From NCBI GenBank assembly GCA_031280685.1, contig JAITGM010000007.1, positions 1 through 64,000 of the forward strand: a stretch of DNA of 64,000 nucleotides, written 5' to 3'. How positions within the stretch are numbered: the stretch's first letter is position 1; each line of letters opens with the position of its first letter. Origin of the DNA: Christensenellaceae bacterium (lineage in GTDB: Bacteria > Bacillota > Clostridia > Christensenellales > UBA1750). The position numbers were made by a program, and so were the translations under genes. This document shows, piece by piece, positions 9,194-18,127 of this stretch. The notes beneath the pieces were generated by a model. It was not told the DNA's origin. It worked only from the letters and a program-made list of their open reading frames with translations, and searched no databases.

Positions 9194-10462
9194 ATGCGGA
9201 GGGTTTTGGCTTGGCTGAAGGCGCGGCCCCCCTGGCTGAAGCTTCTTGTGCCCTTGGCCGTCTTCGCGGGGCTGATCATCGCCCTTTTTGCCCGCCCGCT
9301 CGGCGCGTGGGTGGCAAGCGCGGCTGCCCGGTTTGGCGCGCAGCACATTGCCTTGCAGGTTTTTGGCGGCATCGTCGTCCTTGCCGCGATCGCCCTCTTC
9401 GCCCTTTACCATAAAAAGCAGCATAATGAGGAATTCGCGAAAGCGCACACGATCTCGCTGCACGCGGCGCTCTTCGTGTGGCTGGCCGCGCTATTAGGCG
9501 GGCTGCTCTACCTTTTTATCAGCACCCAGCTCACGCAGAACGGCAAAAGCCCCAGCTCTGACGACATGAAGAACTTTGCCCAAACCGTGGTTTGGGCCCT
9601 TGGCCTGCTCACCGGCGCGGGCGCCGCCGCCGTGCAATACCGCAAGCAAAAGGGCGCCGAGGAAACGCTGAAGCTAGAGCAGAAGAAGCACGAAGCGCAG
9701 CAAAGGCTGAACAACAACGAGCTTTTTATGCGCGGCGTGGAGCAGCTTGCGAACGAGGCCGACACCATTAAGCTTGGCGGCGTGCACGCCCTGCGCAACT
9801 TGGCTATGGACGGCAATTACAAGCCCGAAATGATTGCCGAGCTGCTCGCGGACTATTTTAGGGATGAGTGGAACGATAAATGGAAGCAAAAACGGGATGC
9901 TTTCGTTGAAGCCGTGCAGACGGAAGGCATAAAACGCCCCCTTTACGGCCTGCCCAGCTACCTGCGCGCCGCACTCGTTTCCCTGGCGGAGCTGCACGGC
10001 AAGCTGCACGAGATGCGAACCGAGGAAGGCCGCATTCCCGCCCTTGCGGCTGACCTTGACCTAAGCTATTGCGATTTTTCCAACCTGCGCCTTTCATGGC
10101 TTCGCGCTTCGCAGTGTGCCTTCAATAATGCCAACCTCTCCGCGGCGCAGCTTGAAGGCGCCGACCTCACCGGGGCGCGTCTTGAAGGCGCCAACCTCTC
10201 CTGGGCGCGTCTTGAAGGCGCCAACCTTCGCGGGGCGAATCTTGAGGACGCCGACCTCAGCGGGGCGAATCTTGAGGGCACGAGCTTTCATGACACAATA
10301 TATGAATTGGAATTTGAAGCAGAAAACCTCACCGTTGAGCAACTTGCCTACACCGAAATGGACGAGGATACCGTTTTGCCGCCCTATATCAACATCGAAG
10401 AGCTCAACGAGGCCCGCAAAGCCGCAGGCCGCCCGCCCTACGTGCCCAAAAGCACGCCCTAG
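9194..10462 (+). CDS. Membrane-anchored pentapeptide-repeat protein
   Basis: Three or so N-terminal TM segments, coiled middle, C-terminal A(D/N)LxxA(R/N)LEG pentapeptide tandem repeats; start at MRRVLAWLK with ggggagg RBS. Confidence 0.85.
   Translation: MRRVLAWLKARPPWLKLLVPLAVFAGLIIALFARPLGAWVASAAARFGAQHIALQVFGGIVVLAAIALFALYHKKQHNEEFAKAHTISLHAALFVWLAALLGGLLYLFISTQLTQNGKSPSSDDMKNFAQTVVWALGLLTGAGAAAVQYRKQKGAEETLKLEQKKHEAQQRLNNNELFMRGVEQLANEADTIKLGGVHALRNLAMDGNYKPEMIAELLADYFRDEWNDKWKQKRDAFVEAVQTEGIKRPLYGLPSYLRAALVSLAELHGKLHEMRTEEGRIPALAADLDLSYCDFSNLRLSWLRASQCAFNNANLSAAQLEGADLTGARLEGANLSWARLEGANLRGANLEDADLSGANLEGTSFHDTIYELEFEAENLTVEQLAYTEMDEDTVLPPYINIEELNEARKAAGRPPYVPKSTP
10151..10270 (+). repeat. 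Four tandem 30-bp repeats inside pentapeptide domain
   Basis: Direct reading: 4 consecutive 30-nt units beginning cttga(a/g)g(g/a)cgcc(g/a)acct.. encoding LEGADLTGAR/LEGANLSWAR/LEGANLRGAN/LEDADLSGAN. Confidence 0.9.
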
Positions 10463-10472
10463 TGCGGCGCGT

Positions 10473-10575
10473 CCATTGCGAGGAGCGCAGCGACGCGGCA
10501 ATCCAGCAAGCGCGCAAAAAGGCCCCATCAAAGCCGAAGTGCGCTGGATTGCTTCGCTTCCGCTCGCAATGACGG
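10473..10575. repeat. MITE/REP-like imperfect palindrome
   Basis: Left arm CCATTGCGAGGAGCGCAGCGACGCGGCAATCCAG and right arm CTGGATTGCTTCGCTTCCGCTCGCAATGACGG form a near-inverted repeat around a ~40-nt centre; a related arm lies at 28458-28487. Confidence 0.75.
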
Positions 10576-10680
10576 CAAGAAGGCACCGCAACGACAAGGC
10601 GTGGCGGCCGGTTCCCTCCCCTTTTTCACAAAAAGGGGCCAAAAACGAGGGCAAAATGGGCAAAAGCGGCCACTTCCCCC

Positions 10681-10709
10681 TTGACGGGGCGAATCTGCGG
10701 GTTTATAAT
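10681..10709 (+). promoter_or_regulatory. Consensus sigma-A promoter (TTGACG-17-TATAAT) for rplM-rpsI
   Basis: TTGACG 10681-10686; spacer exactly 17; TATAAT 10704-10709. Confidence 0.85.
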
Positions 10710-10822
10710 CAGCTTTGCGTGCAATGCCACTAGCCCCGGCTTGCGTGCCGCTCCGCGGCGAATGACCAGCGCGCGCGGCCACGATTCCCAAAAATGCACT
10801 TGAAACAGCGGAGGATTCAGCA

Positions 10823-11257
10823 GTGAAGACCTTTATGGCAAAAGCCGAAACCATCGAGCGCAAGTGGTACGTCGTAGATGCGGCCGGCAAGCCTTTGGGC
10901 CGCCTAGCCAGCCAAGTGGCGGCCATTTTGCGCGGCAAGAATAAGCCTACTTTTACCCCCCATGTGGATACTGGGGATCATGTCATCATCCTCAACAGTG
11001 ATCAGGTTCTGCTCACGGGCAATAAGCTCGACCAAAAAAAGTATTACCACCACTCGGGCTACACCGGCGGCATGAAAGAGACCGCGTATCGCGATCTCAT
11101 CGCCAAAAAGTCCGACTTTGCGGTGGAAGAAGCCATTCGTGGGATGCTGCCGCACAACTCCCTTGGCCGCCAGATGATCAAGAAGCTGCGCGTCTATAAG
11201 GGTAGCGAGCACGAGCAGCAGGCCCAGAAGCCCGAAGCGCTTGAGCTTCGCTATTAA
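10823..11257 (+). CDS. rplM: 50S ribosomal protein L13
   Basis: [73 protein letters not shown] start after GGAGG. Confidence 0.98.
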   Translation: MKTFMAKAETIERKWYVVDAAGKPLGRLASQVAAILRGKNKPTFTPHVDTGDHVIILNSDQVLLTGNKLDQKKYYHHSGYTGGMKETAYRDLIAKKSDFAVEEAIRGMLPHNSLGRQMIKKLRVYKGSEHEQQAQKPEALELRY

Positions 11258-11276
11258 GGCAAGGAGGAAACAAAAA

Positions 11277-11669
11277 ATGGCAGCTTTAAACTATCAGGCC
11301 GTCGGCCGCAGGAAGTCTTCCATCGCGCGTGTCCGCCTTGTGCCGGGCGAAGGCAAGATCACCATCAACCGCCGCGATATCGACCAGTATTTTGGGCTTG
11401 AAACCCTGAAAATCATCGTGCGTCAGCCCCTGACGCTCACCGAGACCACGGCACGCTTTGATGTGCTGATCAACGTTCGTGGCGGCGGCACCACCGGCCA
11501 GGCAGGCGCGATTCGCCACGGCATCGCCAGGGCCCTGCTCAAGACCGATGCCGAGCTTCGCGATCCGCTCAAAAAGGCCGGCTTCCTCACGCGCGACCCA
11601 CGCATGAAGGAACGCAAAAAGTACGGCCTCAAAGCGGCCCGCCGCGCGCCGCAGTTCTCGAAGCGCTAA
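11277..11669 (+). CDS. rpsI: 30S ribosomal protein S9
   Basis: [16 protein letters not shown]...[49 protein letters not shown]; aaggagg RBS. Confidence 0.98.
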   Translation: MAALNYQAVGRRKSSIARVRLVPGEGKITINRRDIDQYFGLETLKIIVRQPLTLTETTARFDVLINVRGGGTTGQAGAIRHGIARALLKTDAELRDPLKKAGFLTRDPRMKERKKYGLKAARRAPQFSKR

Positions 11670-11729
11670 ACCTTTCCGCATTAAAAAGGGGCCGAATTGG
11701 TCCCTTTTCGCTTTTAAGGAGGTTTTTTC

Positions 11730-12701
11730 ATGCAAGTGCCCCTGATTTTGTTCACGGCCTTTGCGCTGGTGCTGGCACTCTTCCTCTTCATCCTGCTTTC
11801 AAGGCTAGGCAAGCGCATGCTCGCGGTGCTGGTGCCGGCTGGTATCTTGCTGGTGCTCTGCCTCGTGCTCTTCGCTTCCAGCGTGCGCATCGTCAACGCC
11901 ACGGAGGCGCTGCTCATCAAGGAATGGGGCAACGTCAAGGAGGTCAAGCGCGCGGGGTTCAACACCATCAACGTCTTTTCGCAAACCGGCGAGCTTTATA
12001 ACCTGGAAACCCAACAGGTTGACCTGAGCTTTCAGGCCTACTCGAAGGATGCCCAGGCGGTCGATGTGCAGATGACGATGCAATACACCATCGACCCGGC
12101 CCGCATCCCCGACATCGCCCGCCAGTTCGGCAGCCAGTGGATGCTTTCTGAAAAGCTCTCGAAGATCATCGAAGAAAAGGCCAAGGTCGCCTTTTCTTCC
12201 CAGTCGGCGATGACCATCATCGAAACCAGATCGACCCTCAGCCCCAGGGTGCAGGAATTGGTCGCAGAGGCCGAATCCGACTACTATATCGGCATCTCAA
12301 ACCTCGCAATTGTAGACATTTCCTTTAGCTCCGTGTTCGAAAACGCGGTCGAGCAGAAGATGCTGGCCGAGCAAGAAAAGCTCCGTGCCCAGTACGACAA
12401 GGAAAAGGCCATCATCAAGGCTGAGGAACAGCTTGAGGTCGCCAGACGGCAAGCAGAAAGCGTGATCGTGCAGGCCGAGGCTGAGGCGCAGGCGCTGCGC
12501 GAGGTGCAAAAGGTCTGGGCCGAGCTTTCGCCCAGCGTCATCGACGCGATTTTGCGCAGCAAGTTCTACGAGAATTGGGATGGCGTTCTGCCCTCGGTCG
12601 CAGCGGGCGATGGGCTTTCGATGATCCTCGACCCGTCAAGGAGCGCAGTCTCCGCTTCCACGCCAAAACCCGGCGCAACCCAGGCGCCCGCTGCTGAATA
12701 A
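11730..12701 (+). CDS. SPFH/prohibitin (Band 7) domain membrane protein
   Basis: N-terminal TM segments, SPFH core (ALLIKEWGNVKEVKRAGFNTINVFSQTGELYNLETQQVDL), C-terminal A/E/R-rich coiled coil. Confidence 0.85.
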   Translation: MQVPLILFTAFALVLALFLFILLSRLGKRMLAVLVPAGILLVLCLVLFASSVRIVNATEALLIKEWGNVKEVKRAGFNTINVFSQTGELYNLETQQVDLSFQAYSKDAQAVDVQMTMQYTIDPARIPDIARQFGSQWMLSEKLSKIIEEKAKVAFSSQSAMTIIETRSTLSPRVQELVAEAESDYYIGISNLAIVDISFSSVFENAVEQKMLAEQEKLRAQYDKEKAIIKAEEQLEVARRQAESVIVQAEAEAQALREVQKVWAELSPSVIDAILRSKFYENWDGVLPSVAAGDGLSMILDPSRSAVSASTPKPGATQAPAAE

Positions 12702-12945
12702 GGCGAATTTCAGCCCGCCAATCGTGAAAGCCAGCCAACCATCAGCCTTTCGGGATGCCGGAAGGCTGATTTTCTTTCCACATTCCGCAATTACCTTCTT
12801 TCAGCAGCCGCTAGCGAGGTTTCGTCCGCACTGTCTGCCAGCGGGCATTATTACTTTGATGCAACGTCGAATTCTTCTTTCTTTTTACCAGCTATACCGT
12901 AGCTACGATCAATCTCCATTGAGGGCGACTAAGAAAGGGAGCGAA

Positions 12946-13625
12946 CAAATTCATAAAAAATCTTGGCCCTCTCACTGGCGCTATGCTTGCTCTGCCCTTC
13001 TCTGTTTCGGCCGCCGCCAATAATGAGGCAGCCGCGTCGATGGCAAAAGTGAGCATCCCCGGCAGCAGCGGATTGTATGAAGGCGGGTTCGAAAACGGAG
13101 CTGCGTCCTGGATCTCTCAGGCGGCTCGGAATCCTTTGCTTATTGGCATTTCGTTCCTTCGGGCAAGGATGAAGCGAAATCAGGCTGTTCTTCAATAATG
13201 GCACCGTCGTCGGCCCCTTGACGCCCGCCAAGAGCGGCGGCAAGGTCAATGGCTGGCTCATCAAGACCCCTGCGAACTGGGTCTTGAACGGCGGCTACGT
13301 TGTGGGCGCCGGCGGCAACTTCGCCCTGAGCGCTGTTCAGGGCAACCCCGAGATTCCCGAAGAACCCGCCAAAAAGAACTACAGCTTCCCCCTCGCGCTG
13401 CACCTGGATATCACCGGCAGCGGCAACAGCAGCGCGACTGCGATCAAGCGGTACGGCGACTCAATGGCCCGGCAGCAGCATTTCACTCTTCTGAACGCGC
13501 AAAGGGCATGCCGAGGGCGACATAGCTAGGAACATCTCCCTGGCGTCCGGCCCCTCCCTCATGCGCGGCCAACTCCTTTCGCCCATAATACAAGCAAGCG
13601 TCCTTAAAGGTTGCGCGCGCAAAAA
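12946..13625 (+). pseudogene. Degraded secreted/surface protein gene (multiple frameshifts)
   Basis: Reading across frames gives a continuous product: (I)KNLGPLTGAMLALPFSVSAAANNEAAASMAKVSIPGSSGLYEGGFENGAASW / DLSGGSESFAYWHFVPSGKDEAKSG / LFFNNGTVVGPLTPAKSGGKVNGWLIKTPANWVLNGGYVVGAGGNFALSAVQGNPEIPEEPAKK.. / HAEGDIARNISLASGPSLMRG; no intact start codon. Confidence 0.65.
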
Positions 13626-13695
13626 AAAGAAGGCGGGGAACTCATTCCCGCGCCTCCTTATTGCATCCCACTTCACCGCAAGGCTCGTTTTATGG

Positions 13696-14316
13696 CTAAA
13701 CCGTGATGATTTTCAGCTCGTCCCCTTCCACCGCGATGGCCTGGTTGTTGCTGATGGGGCGCAGATCGAGCCGGTCGCCGTAAGCCGCCAGGATTTTCTC
13801 TGCCGCCTTTTTGAAGGGCGCGTTGGTCGCATGGGGGAGAACCGAAAACGGCGTGACCGACAGCGCCTCAAAATCGCCGTTTAGGTCGGGCGCGGCCGCT
13901 GGCGAGTCCATGTGCTGGGCATACTCGATGTTCCCCGCCAGGATCATGGAGCCCGCCGAGGCACCGATATAGGGCGTTCCCCTATGGATCTGCTCGGCAA
14001 TCAGCTTGCCGGCCTCGGTTCGCCTCAGCTCTTGCAGCAGAAAGAAGGTGTTGCCGCCCGAAACGAAGAGATAGTCCGCCCGCAGTATGCACTCGCGAAT
14101 CCTCTCCATGGGCGTTTTTGTGATTTCAAGCTCTTCCACGATCAGGCCCAGCTTCTGCAGCGCCTTTTTATCCGCACCAACATAAAAGGTGACCTTTTCG
14201 GGCAGGCTCGCGGTCGGGATGAAGCAGACCGTCTTTCCGCCCAGCTCGGCACCCGCGAAATTAGGAAAAGCCTCGGCCACGCCTTTGAAGAACGACGTGA
14301 GGAATAGCTTCTTCAT
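13696..14316 (-). CDS. Type 1 glutamine amidotransferase-like protein / peptidase S51 (dipeptidase E family)
   Basis: MKKLFLTSFFKGVAEAF..; LFVSGGNTFFLLQ and GASAGSMILA nucleophile motif. Confidence 0.88.
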   Translation of the reverse strand: MKKLFLTSFFKGVAEAFPNFAGAELGGKTVCFIPTASLPEKVTFYVGADKKALQKLGLIVEELEITKTPMERIRECILRADYLFVSGGNTFFLLQELRRTEAGKLIAEQIHRGTPYIGASAGSMILAGNIEYAQHMDSPAAAPDLNGDFEALSVTPFSVLPHATNAPFKKAAEKILAAYGDRLDLRPISNNQAIAVEGDELKIITV

Positions 14317-14332
14317 CTGGGGATCCCCCTCC

Positions 14333-14686
14333 TTATGCTTCTTTGTTATACCCCTTTTCGCCATAGGGCCTGAGCTTCTCGAGCCAGGCCTTTTCCATCT
14401 GCCGAAGGGTCAAATCCCGGTCGATCCCGGGCTCTATCTTCTTTTCTTCCAAAACCTCATAGCTGAAGGCGCTTTCGCCCATCGCCTTCCAGTCGGCCTG
14501 CAGCTCGGCATTGCGAAACTGCCCCAGATCGAGCTGCATCTTCATGGTGAGGTAAGTGCTCTTGAGATTGTTCTTTGAAAAGACGAAGAGCTTTCCGCTC
14601 TGCTTGTTTTTTAGCTGCGCCACGCCCATCATCGTGGGAATTTCATCGTACTGGCCGCGCAGCTCCTTGCGCCGCTGCTTATCCAT
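14333..14686 (-). CDS. GIY-YIG nuclease family-like protein (catalytic motifs look degenerate)
   Basis: MMGVAQLKNKQSGKLFVFSKNNLKSTYLTMKMQLDLGQFRNAELQADWKAMGESAFSYEVLEEKKIE resembles the compact Firmicute GIY-YIG family. Confidence 0.75.
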   Translation of the reverse strand: MDKQRRKELRGQYDEIPTMMGVAQLKNKQSGKLFVFSKNNLKSTYLTMKMQLDLGQFRNAELQADWKAMGESAFSYEVLEEKKIEPGIDRDLTLRQMEKAWLEKLRPYGEKGYNKEA

Positions 14687-14710
14687 CTCTTCCCCTCCTT
14701 TTTCAGGGCC

Positions 14711-15472
14711 TTAGAATAGCACGGCCAGGGCCAAAGCGCAAGCGCCCCCGAGCAATGCGCAAAGGTCCCGCAGGGCAAAGGGGTAATCCTTATAGCCGCT
14801 CTTTCTTCCGCGCAAGTAAAAGCCTCTAAGCTCCGCCGAAATCGCCCCGCCCTCGATCCGCCTGACGGAAGAAACCAGCAGCGGCGCGCAGAGTGGCAGC
14901 AAAAGCGCAACCTTCTTAAAGAAGTTCCCGGTGTCAAACTCCACGCCGCGCGCCGTCTGCGCCTCCATGATGCCCGCCATCTCCTGCGCAAACAGCGGGA
15001 TGAAGCGAATCGCCGTGCCCAACACGAAGGCGTATTGGTAGGGCAGGCCAAGCCTGCGCACGAGGACGTTCGGGATGTCGCTGGTCTGCGTGACAGAGAG
15101 CATCAGCCCCAGCGGCAGCGCGGCGGCCAACAGCCGCAGCACGAACAGCAGCGAAAACGAGAGGCCTAGGTCTGTGATGCAAATCCCCAGCGGCAGCGCG
15201 AGCAGGGTTGCCCCTTCGCGCACAAAAAAGATCTGCACGAGGAATAAAAGGGCCGATAATTTGAGCAGGGAGCGCAGCATCCTGAGCGCGCGGCCCAAGA
15301 TGCCCGCTGAAAGGGCCAAAGCGAGGTTCAGCGCGATAACGCCGAGCACGATAAAATGGTTCCCGGTCACAAAGCAGGCGGCGCAGAGCACAAAGGCCAA
15401 AAGGAGCTTCACCAGCGGGTTCAGCCTGTGCAAAAAGCTGCTGCCCGGCACATAGTCCAAAATGCCTTTCAT
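14711..15472 (-). CDS. ecfT: Energy-coupling factor transporter transmembrane protein EcfT
   Basis: YVPGSSFLHRLNPLVKLLLAF N-term signature; multi-TM; ARGVEFDTGNF (ARG coupling motif). Confidence 0.9.
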   Translation of the reverse strand: MKGILDYVPGSSFLHRLNPLVKLLLAFVLCAACFVTGNHFIVLGVIALNLALALSAGILGRALRMLRSLLKLSALLFLVQIFFVREGATLLALPLGICITDLGLSFSLLFVLRLLAAALPLGLMLSVTQTSDIPNVLVRRLGLPYQYAFVLGTAIRFIPLFAQEMAGIMEAQTARGVEFDTGNFFKKVALLLPLCAPLLVSSVRRIEGGAISAELRGFYLRGRKSGYKDYPFALRDLCALLGGACALALAVLF

Positions 15473-16290
15473 GCTTCCGCCCTCTCTTTTTCCCCTTTTT
15501 TCCCTACGGCCAGCGAAAGCAGTTCCTCCACGCTGAAGGCTTCCGCGTAGGGGCCGCCAAGCCGCGCCCCGAGCGCCGGAATCTGCGCCGGCAGCAGCGA
15601 AGCCCTGCCCAGCAGCGCTTCATCCCGCATGATCCGCCGCACCGGCCCGTCGCCGATCAGCCCGCCCTCACTTAGAACCAGCGCCCGGCCTGCAAAATCG
15701 GCCACGATCTCCATATCGTGCGAGATCATCAAGATCGTCGTCCCCTTTTGGTGGAGCTGGGCGACGATGCCCATGATGGCCATGCACTCGCGGTAATCGA
15801 GCCCGGTCGTGGGCTCATCCAGGATGAGAAGGCTTGGCGCCCGCGCCAGGACCGAGGCCAGGGCGATCTGCTGCCTTTCCCCCCGGCTCATGCCGAAGGG
15901 ATCGCGCTCGCCGCTGAGCGAGAAAAGCTCCAGCATCTCCTCACAGCGTGCCCGCCTGGCAGCTTCATCCGCTAGGGCGATCTCCAGGCCGAAGAGGATC
16001 TCCGCCCGCACGCTGTTTTGGCAGATCTGCCGGTCAGGGTTCTGGAACAAAAACCCGATATCCCGTGCCAACAGGCTGGTTTTGACCTGCTTGGTATCCA
16101 TCCCAAGGGCCAAAACACGCCCGGCCGAGGGCTTTAGCAGCCCATTCGCCAGGCGGCAAAGCGTGGACTTCCCCGCGCCGTTCTCGCCCAAAAGCGCCAC
16201 GAATTCGCCTTCGCCAATGGCAAAGCTCAAGTCCTTCAGCGTGGCGCTCTGGCCTTCGTAGCCAAAGAAGACGCGTTCAAACTCTAGCAT
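15469..16290 (-). CDS. ECF transporter ATPase subunit
   Basis: Walker A GENGAGKST, signature MSRGERQQIALA, Walker B LLILDEPTTGLD; 4-bp overlap with ecfT. Confidence 0.93.
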   Translation of the reverse strand: MLEFERVFFGYEGQSATLKDLSFAIGEGEFVALLGENGAGKSTLCRLANGLLKPSAGRVLALGMDTKQVKTSLLARDIGFLFQNPDRQICQNSVRAEILFGLEIALADEAARRARCEEMLELFSLSGERDPFGMSRGERQQIALASVLARAPSLLILDEPTTGLDYRECMAIMGIVAQLHQKGTTILMISHDMEIVADFAGRALVLSEGGLIGDGPVRRIMRDEALLGRASLLPAQIPALGARLGGPYAEAFSVEELLSLAVGKKGEKERAEA

Positions 16291-17129
16291 GGCCGCAGCA
16301 CCTCCCGCATCATGGCTTCCCCCTCGTCCAGGTTCAGCGGCAGTTTACCGCCATAGAGTCCCTCCTCGCGCAAGGCGCGCGCCAAGGTCGTCACCCTGGG
16401 GATGTTCACGCCCGCGGCCTCGAGCCTGCCCGCGCTCTGCAGCACCGCGGGCACCTCACCCTCCAAAATGAGCCTGCCCTCCTCCATCACGGCCAGGCGC
16501 TTGGCGAACTCACACAGCAGCATGATCTTTTGCTCGACCACGATGATGGTCACACCATGCTTTTCGTTGAGCTCCTTCAGGGTTTCAAAGACCCGTCGGC
16601 TCGACCTGGGATCGAGTTCGCCGGTCGGTTCGTCTAAAACGATGATTTTGGGCCGAAGCGCGGTGATCGCCGCGATAGCGACCTTTTGCCTTTGCCCGCC
16701 GCTGAGCTCCGAGATGAGGCGGCCGCGAAGCTCCGAAATCCCGGCGGCCGCAAGCGCCTGCGTGACGCGGCCCTCGATCTCATCCCTTGGCACGCCGAAG
16801 TTTTCGAGCCCGAAAAGGATCTCATCCTCGACCACGGAGGCCACCATTTGCCCGTCGATATCTTGAAAGACGCAGCCCAGAACCCTGGAAAGCTCCTCCG
16901 GGCGATGCTCCGCGCTATCCATCCCCTCGATGCGCGCCTCGCCGTAGAAATCGCCCCGGTAATGGTGCGGCACGATGCCCGAGAGCGCGTAGCACAGCGT
17001 GGACTTGCCCGCGCCGCTCGAACCGATCAGGCCGAGGAAGGCGCCGTCCTCGACCGTAAGGTCGATTCCGTCAAGCGCCAGCCTTTCGGCGCCCGAATAG
17101 CGAAAGCCAAGGTTTTTTAGCTGAATCAT
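16284..17129 (-). CDS. ECF transporter ATPase subunit
   Basis: Walker A GSSGAGKST, ELSGGQRQKVAIA, IIVLDEPTGELDP; overlaps next ATPase gene. Confidence 0.93.
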   Translation of the reverse strand: MIQLKNLGFRYSGAERLALDGIDLTVEDGAFLGLIGSSGAGKSTLCYALSGIVPHHYRGDFYGEARIEGMDSAEHRPEELSRVLGCVFQDIDGQMVASVVEDEILFGLENFGVPRDEIEGRVTQALAAAGISELRGRLISELSGGQRQKVAIAAITALRPKIIVLDEPTGELDPRSSRRVFETLKELNEKHGVTIIVVEQKIMLLCEFAKRLAVMEEGRLILEGEVPAVLQSAGRLEAAGVNIPRVTTLARALREEGLYGGKLPLNLDEGEAMMREVLRPC

Positions 17130-17149
17130 CGCAAAACACCCCAAAAACG

Positions 17150-17704
17150 TTATTTCTTCAGCGCCAGCTTGAGCGGGATATAGAGAAGCTGCACGATGAC
17201 CGCGTTAATCGTCGCCGTTCCGAAGATGATGCCCATGAAGACCGCCAGCGGTGTGGGCGTGATGTTGGCGCCGCTGAAATACATCAAATACATCACCCCG
17301 ATGAAGCTAAAGCCGCTGACCAGGGTGCTCAGGAAGGTGCAGACCACGGTCTGCAGCGGCAGTTTGCCCAGCTTCATCGGCAGCTTGACGAGCAGCGCCA
17401 TCGCCAGCGCGCCGAGCAGCTCGCTCACGATGTTGATGTAGGGCTGGCCGGGGAAGAATTGGCAGATCGCGCCGGCCAGCAGTCCGATGATGCCGGCCTG
17501 ATAGAGCTTGGGGCGGATGAGGATGAGGATGAGGCAATACATGGCGATGATGAAGTTCGGCTTCATGCCAAAGTTGATGACCTGGCCGACGACCAGCTTC
17601 AGCACCGCGCCCGCGGCCAGCAGAATGCCGATCAACAACAGGTCGGCCACGCTCAGTCCCTTTTTCTCTTGCAGCTTGATCTCGCGCTTTGTGGTGTTTT
17701 CCAT
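17150..17704 (-). CDS. trpP: ECF-type substrate-binding (S) component, TrpP (tryptophan transporter)-like
   Basis: Multi-TM; FGMKPNFIIAMYCLILILIRPKLYQAGIIGLLAGAICQFFPGQPYINI resembles TrpP-family proteins; start at MENTTKRE with aaggaaagaagg RBS; T-box leader upstream. Confidence 0.75.
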   Translation of the reverse strand: MENTTKREIKLQEKKGLSVADLLLIGILLAAGAVLKLVVGQVINFGMKPNFIIAMYCLILILIRPKLYQAGIIGLLAGAICQFFPGQPYINIVSELLGALAMALLVKLPMKLGKLPLQTVVCTFLSTLVSGFSFIGVMYLMYFSGANITPTPLAVFMGIIFGTATINAVIVQLLYIPLKLALKK

Positions 17705-17785
17705 GGTTTCGTCCTTCTTTCCTTGGGCTTTTGCCCGATTTTGGGGTTTCGCTTTTGTAAGAAGAACAAGGCGCGCTTTTGAAAT

Positions 17786-18087
17786 AAAAAGAGCCTGCCC
17801 CATATAAGGGCAGACTCTCAAAAATCCGCGGTACCACCTTATTTCCCCCGCGCAAAACCGTTCATGAACCACCTCTGCGCGCGGGCTCTTACAAAAATGC
17901 TATCACATTCTTGTGCCCTTAACGCGGGCCATCGTCTTGGATACTCGGTCGCCCTTTCCCCTCGCCCTCAGTGGACCACTTGCCGGTTCGCATCTCCGCA
18001 GGTCTTCCACCGCCGCCTGCTCTCTGTGGGCGCGCACCCCGGTTTGACTTCCACATCAATGGTTTGCTATGCACTTTGTTGACCCTA
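17786..18087 (-). ncRNA. T-box leader (aminoacyl-tRNA-responsive) with terminator; candidate UGG (Trp) specifier
   Basis: Minus strand: AGAGAG motif (18020-18025) in Stem I distal arm CAGAGAGCAGG..GGTGGAAGACCTG; Stem I base GTGG (18051-18054)/CCAC (17971-17974); specifier-loop strand CAAG-TGG-T (TGG at 17976-17978); T-box AAGGTGGTACCGCGG (17826-17840); terminator AGAGTCTGCCCTTATATGGGGCAGGCTCTTTTT (17786-17818). Confidence 0.9.
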
Positions 18088-18117
18088 TTTATAGCACAGG
18101 CCGCGATACCTTGTCAA
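18088..18117 (-). promoter_or_regulatory. Sigma-A promoter of T-box/ECF operon
   Basis: Minus strand TTGACA (18112-18117), 18-nt spacer, TATAAA (18088-18093). Confidence 0.75.
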
Positions 18118-18127
18118 CCAGGGAATT

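Noticed and set aside
10151-10270. Possible CRISPR-like array
   Set aside because: Repeats are contiguous 30-bp coding units without spacers, in frame with the pentapeptide domain.
10094-10663. 189-aa minus-strand ORF with repeated GARALKIRPAEVG-like units
   Set aside because: Repetitiveness is simply the reverse strand of the 30-bp pentapeptide tandem repeats.
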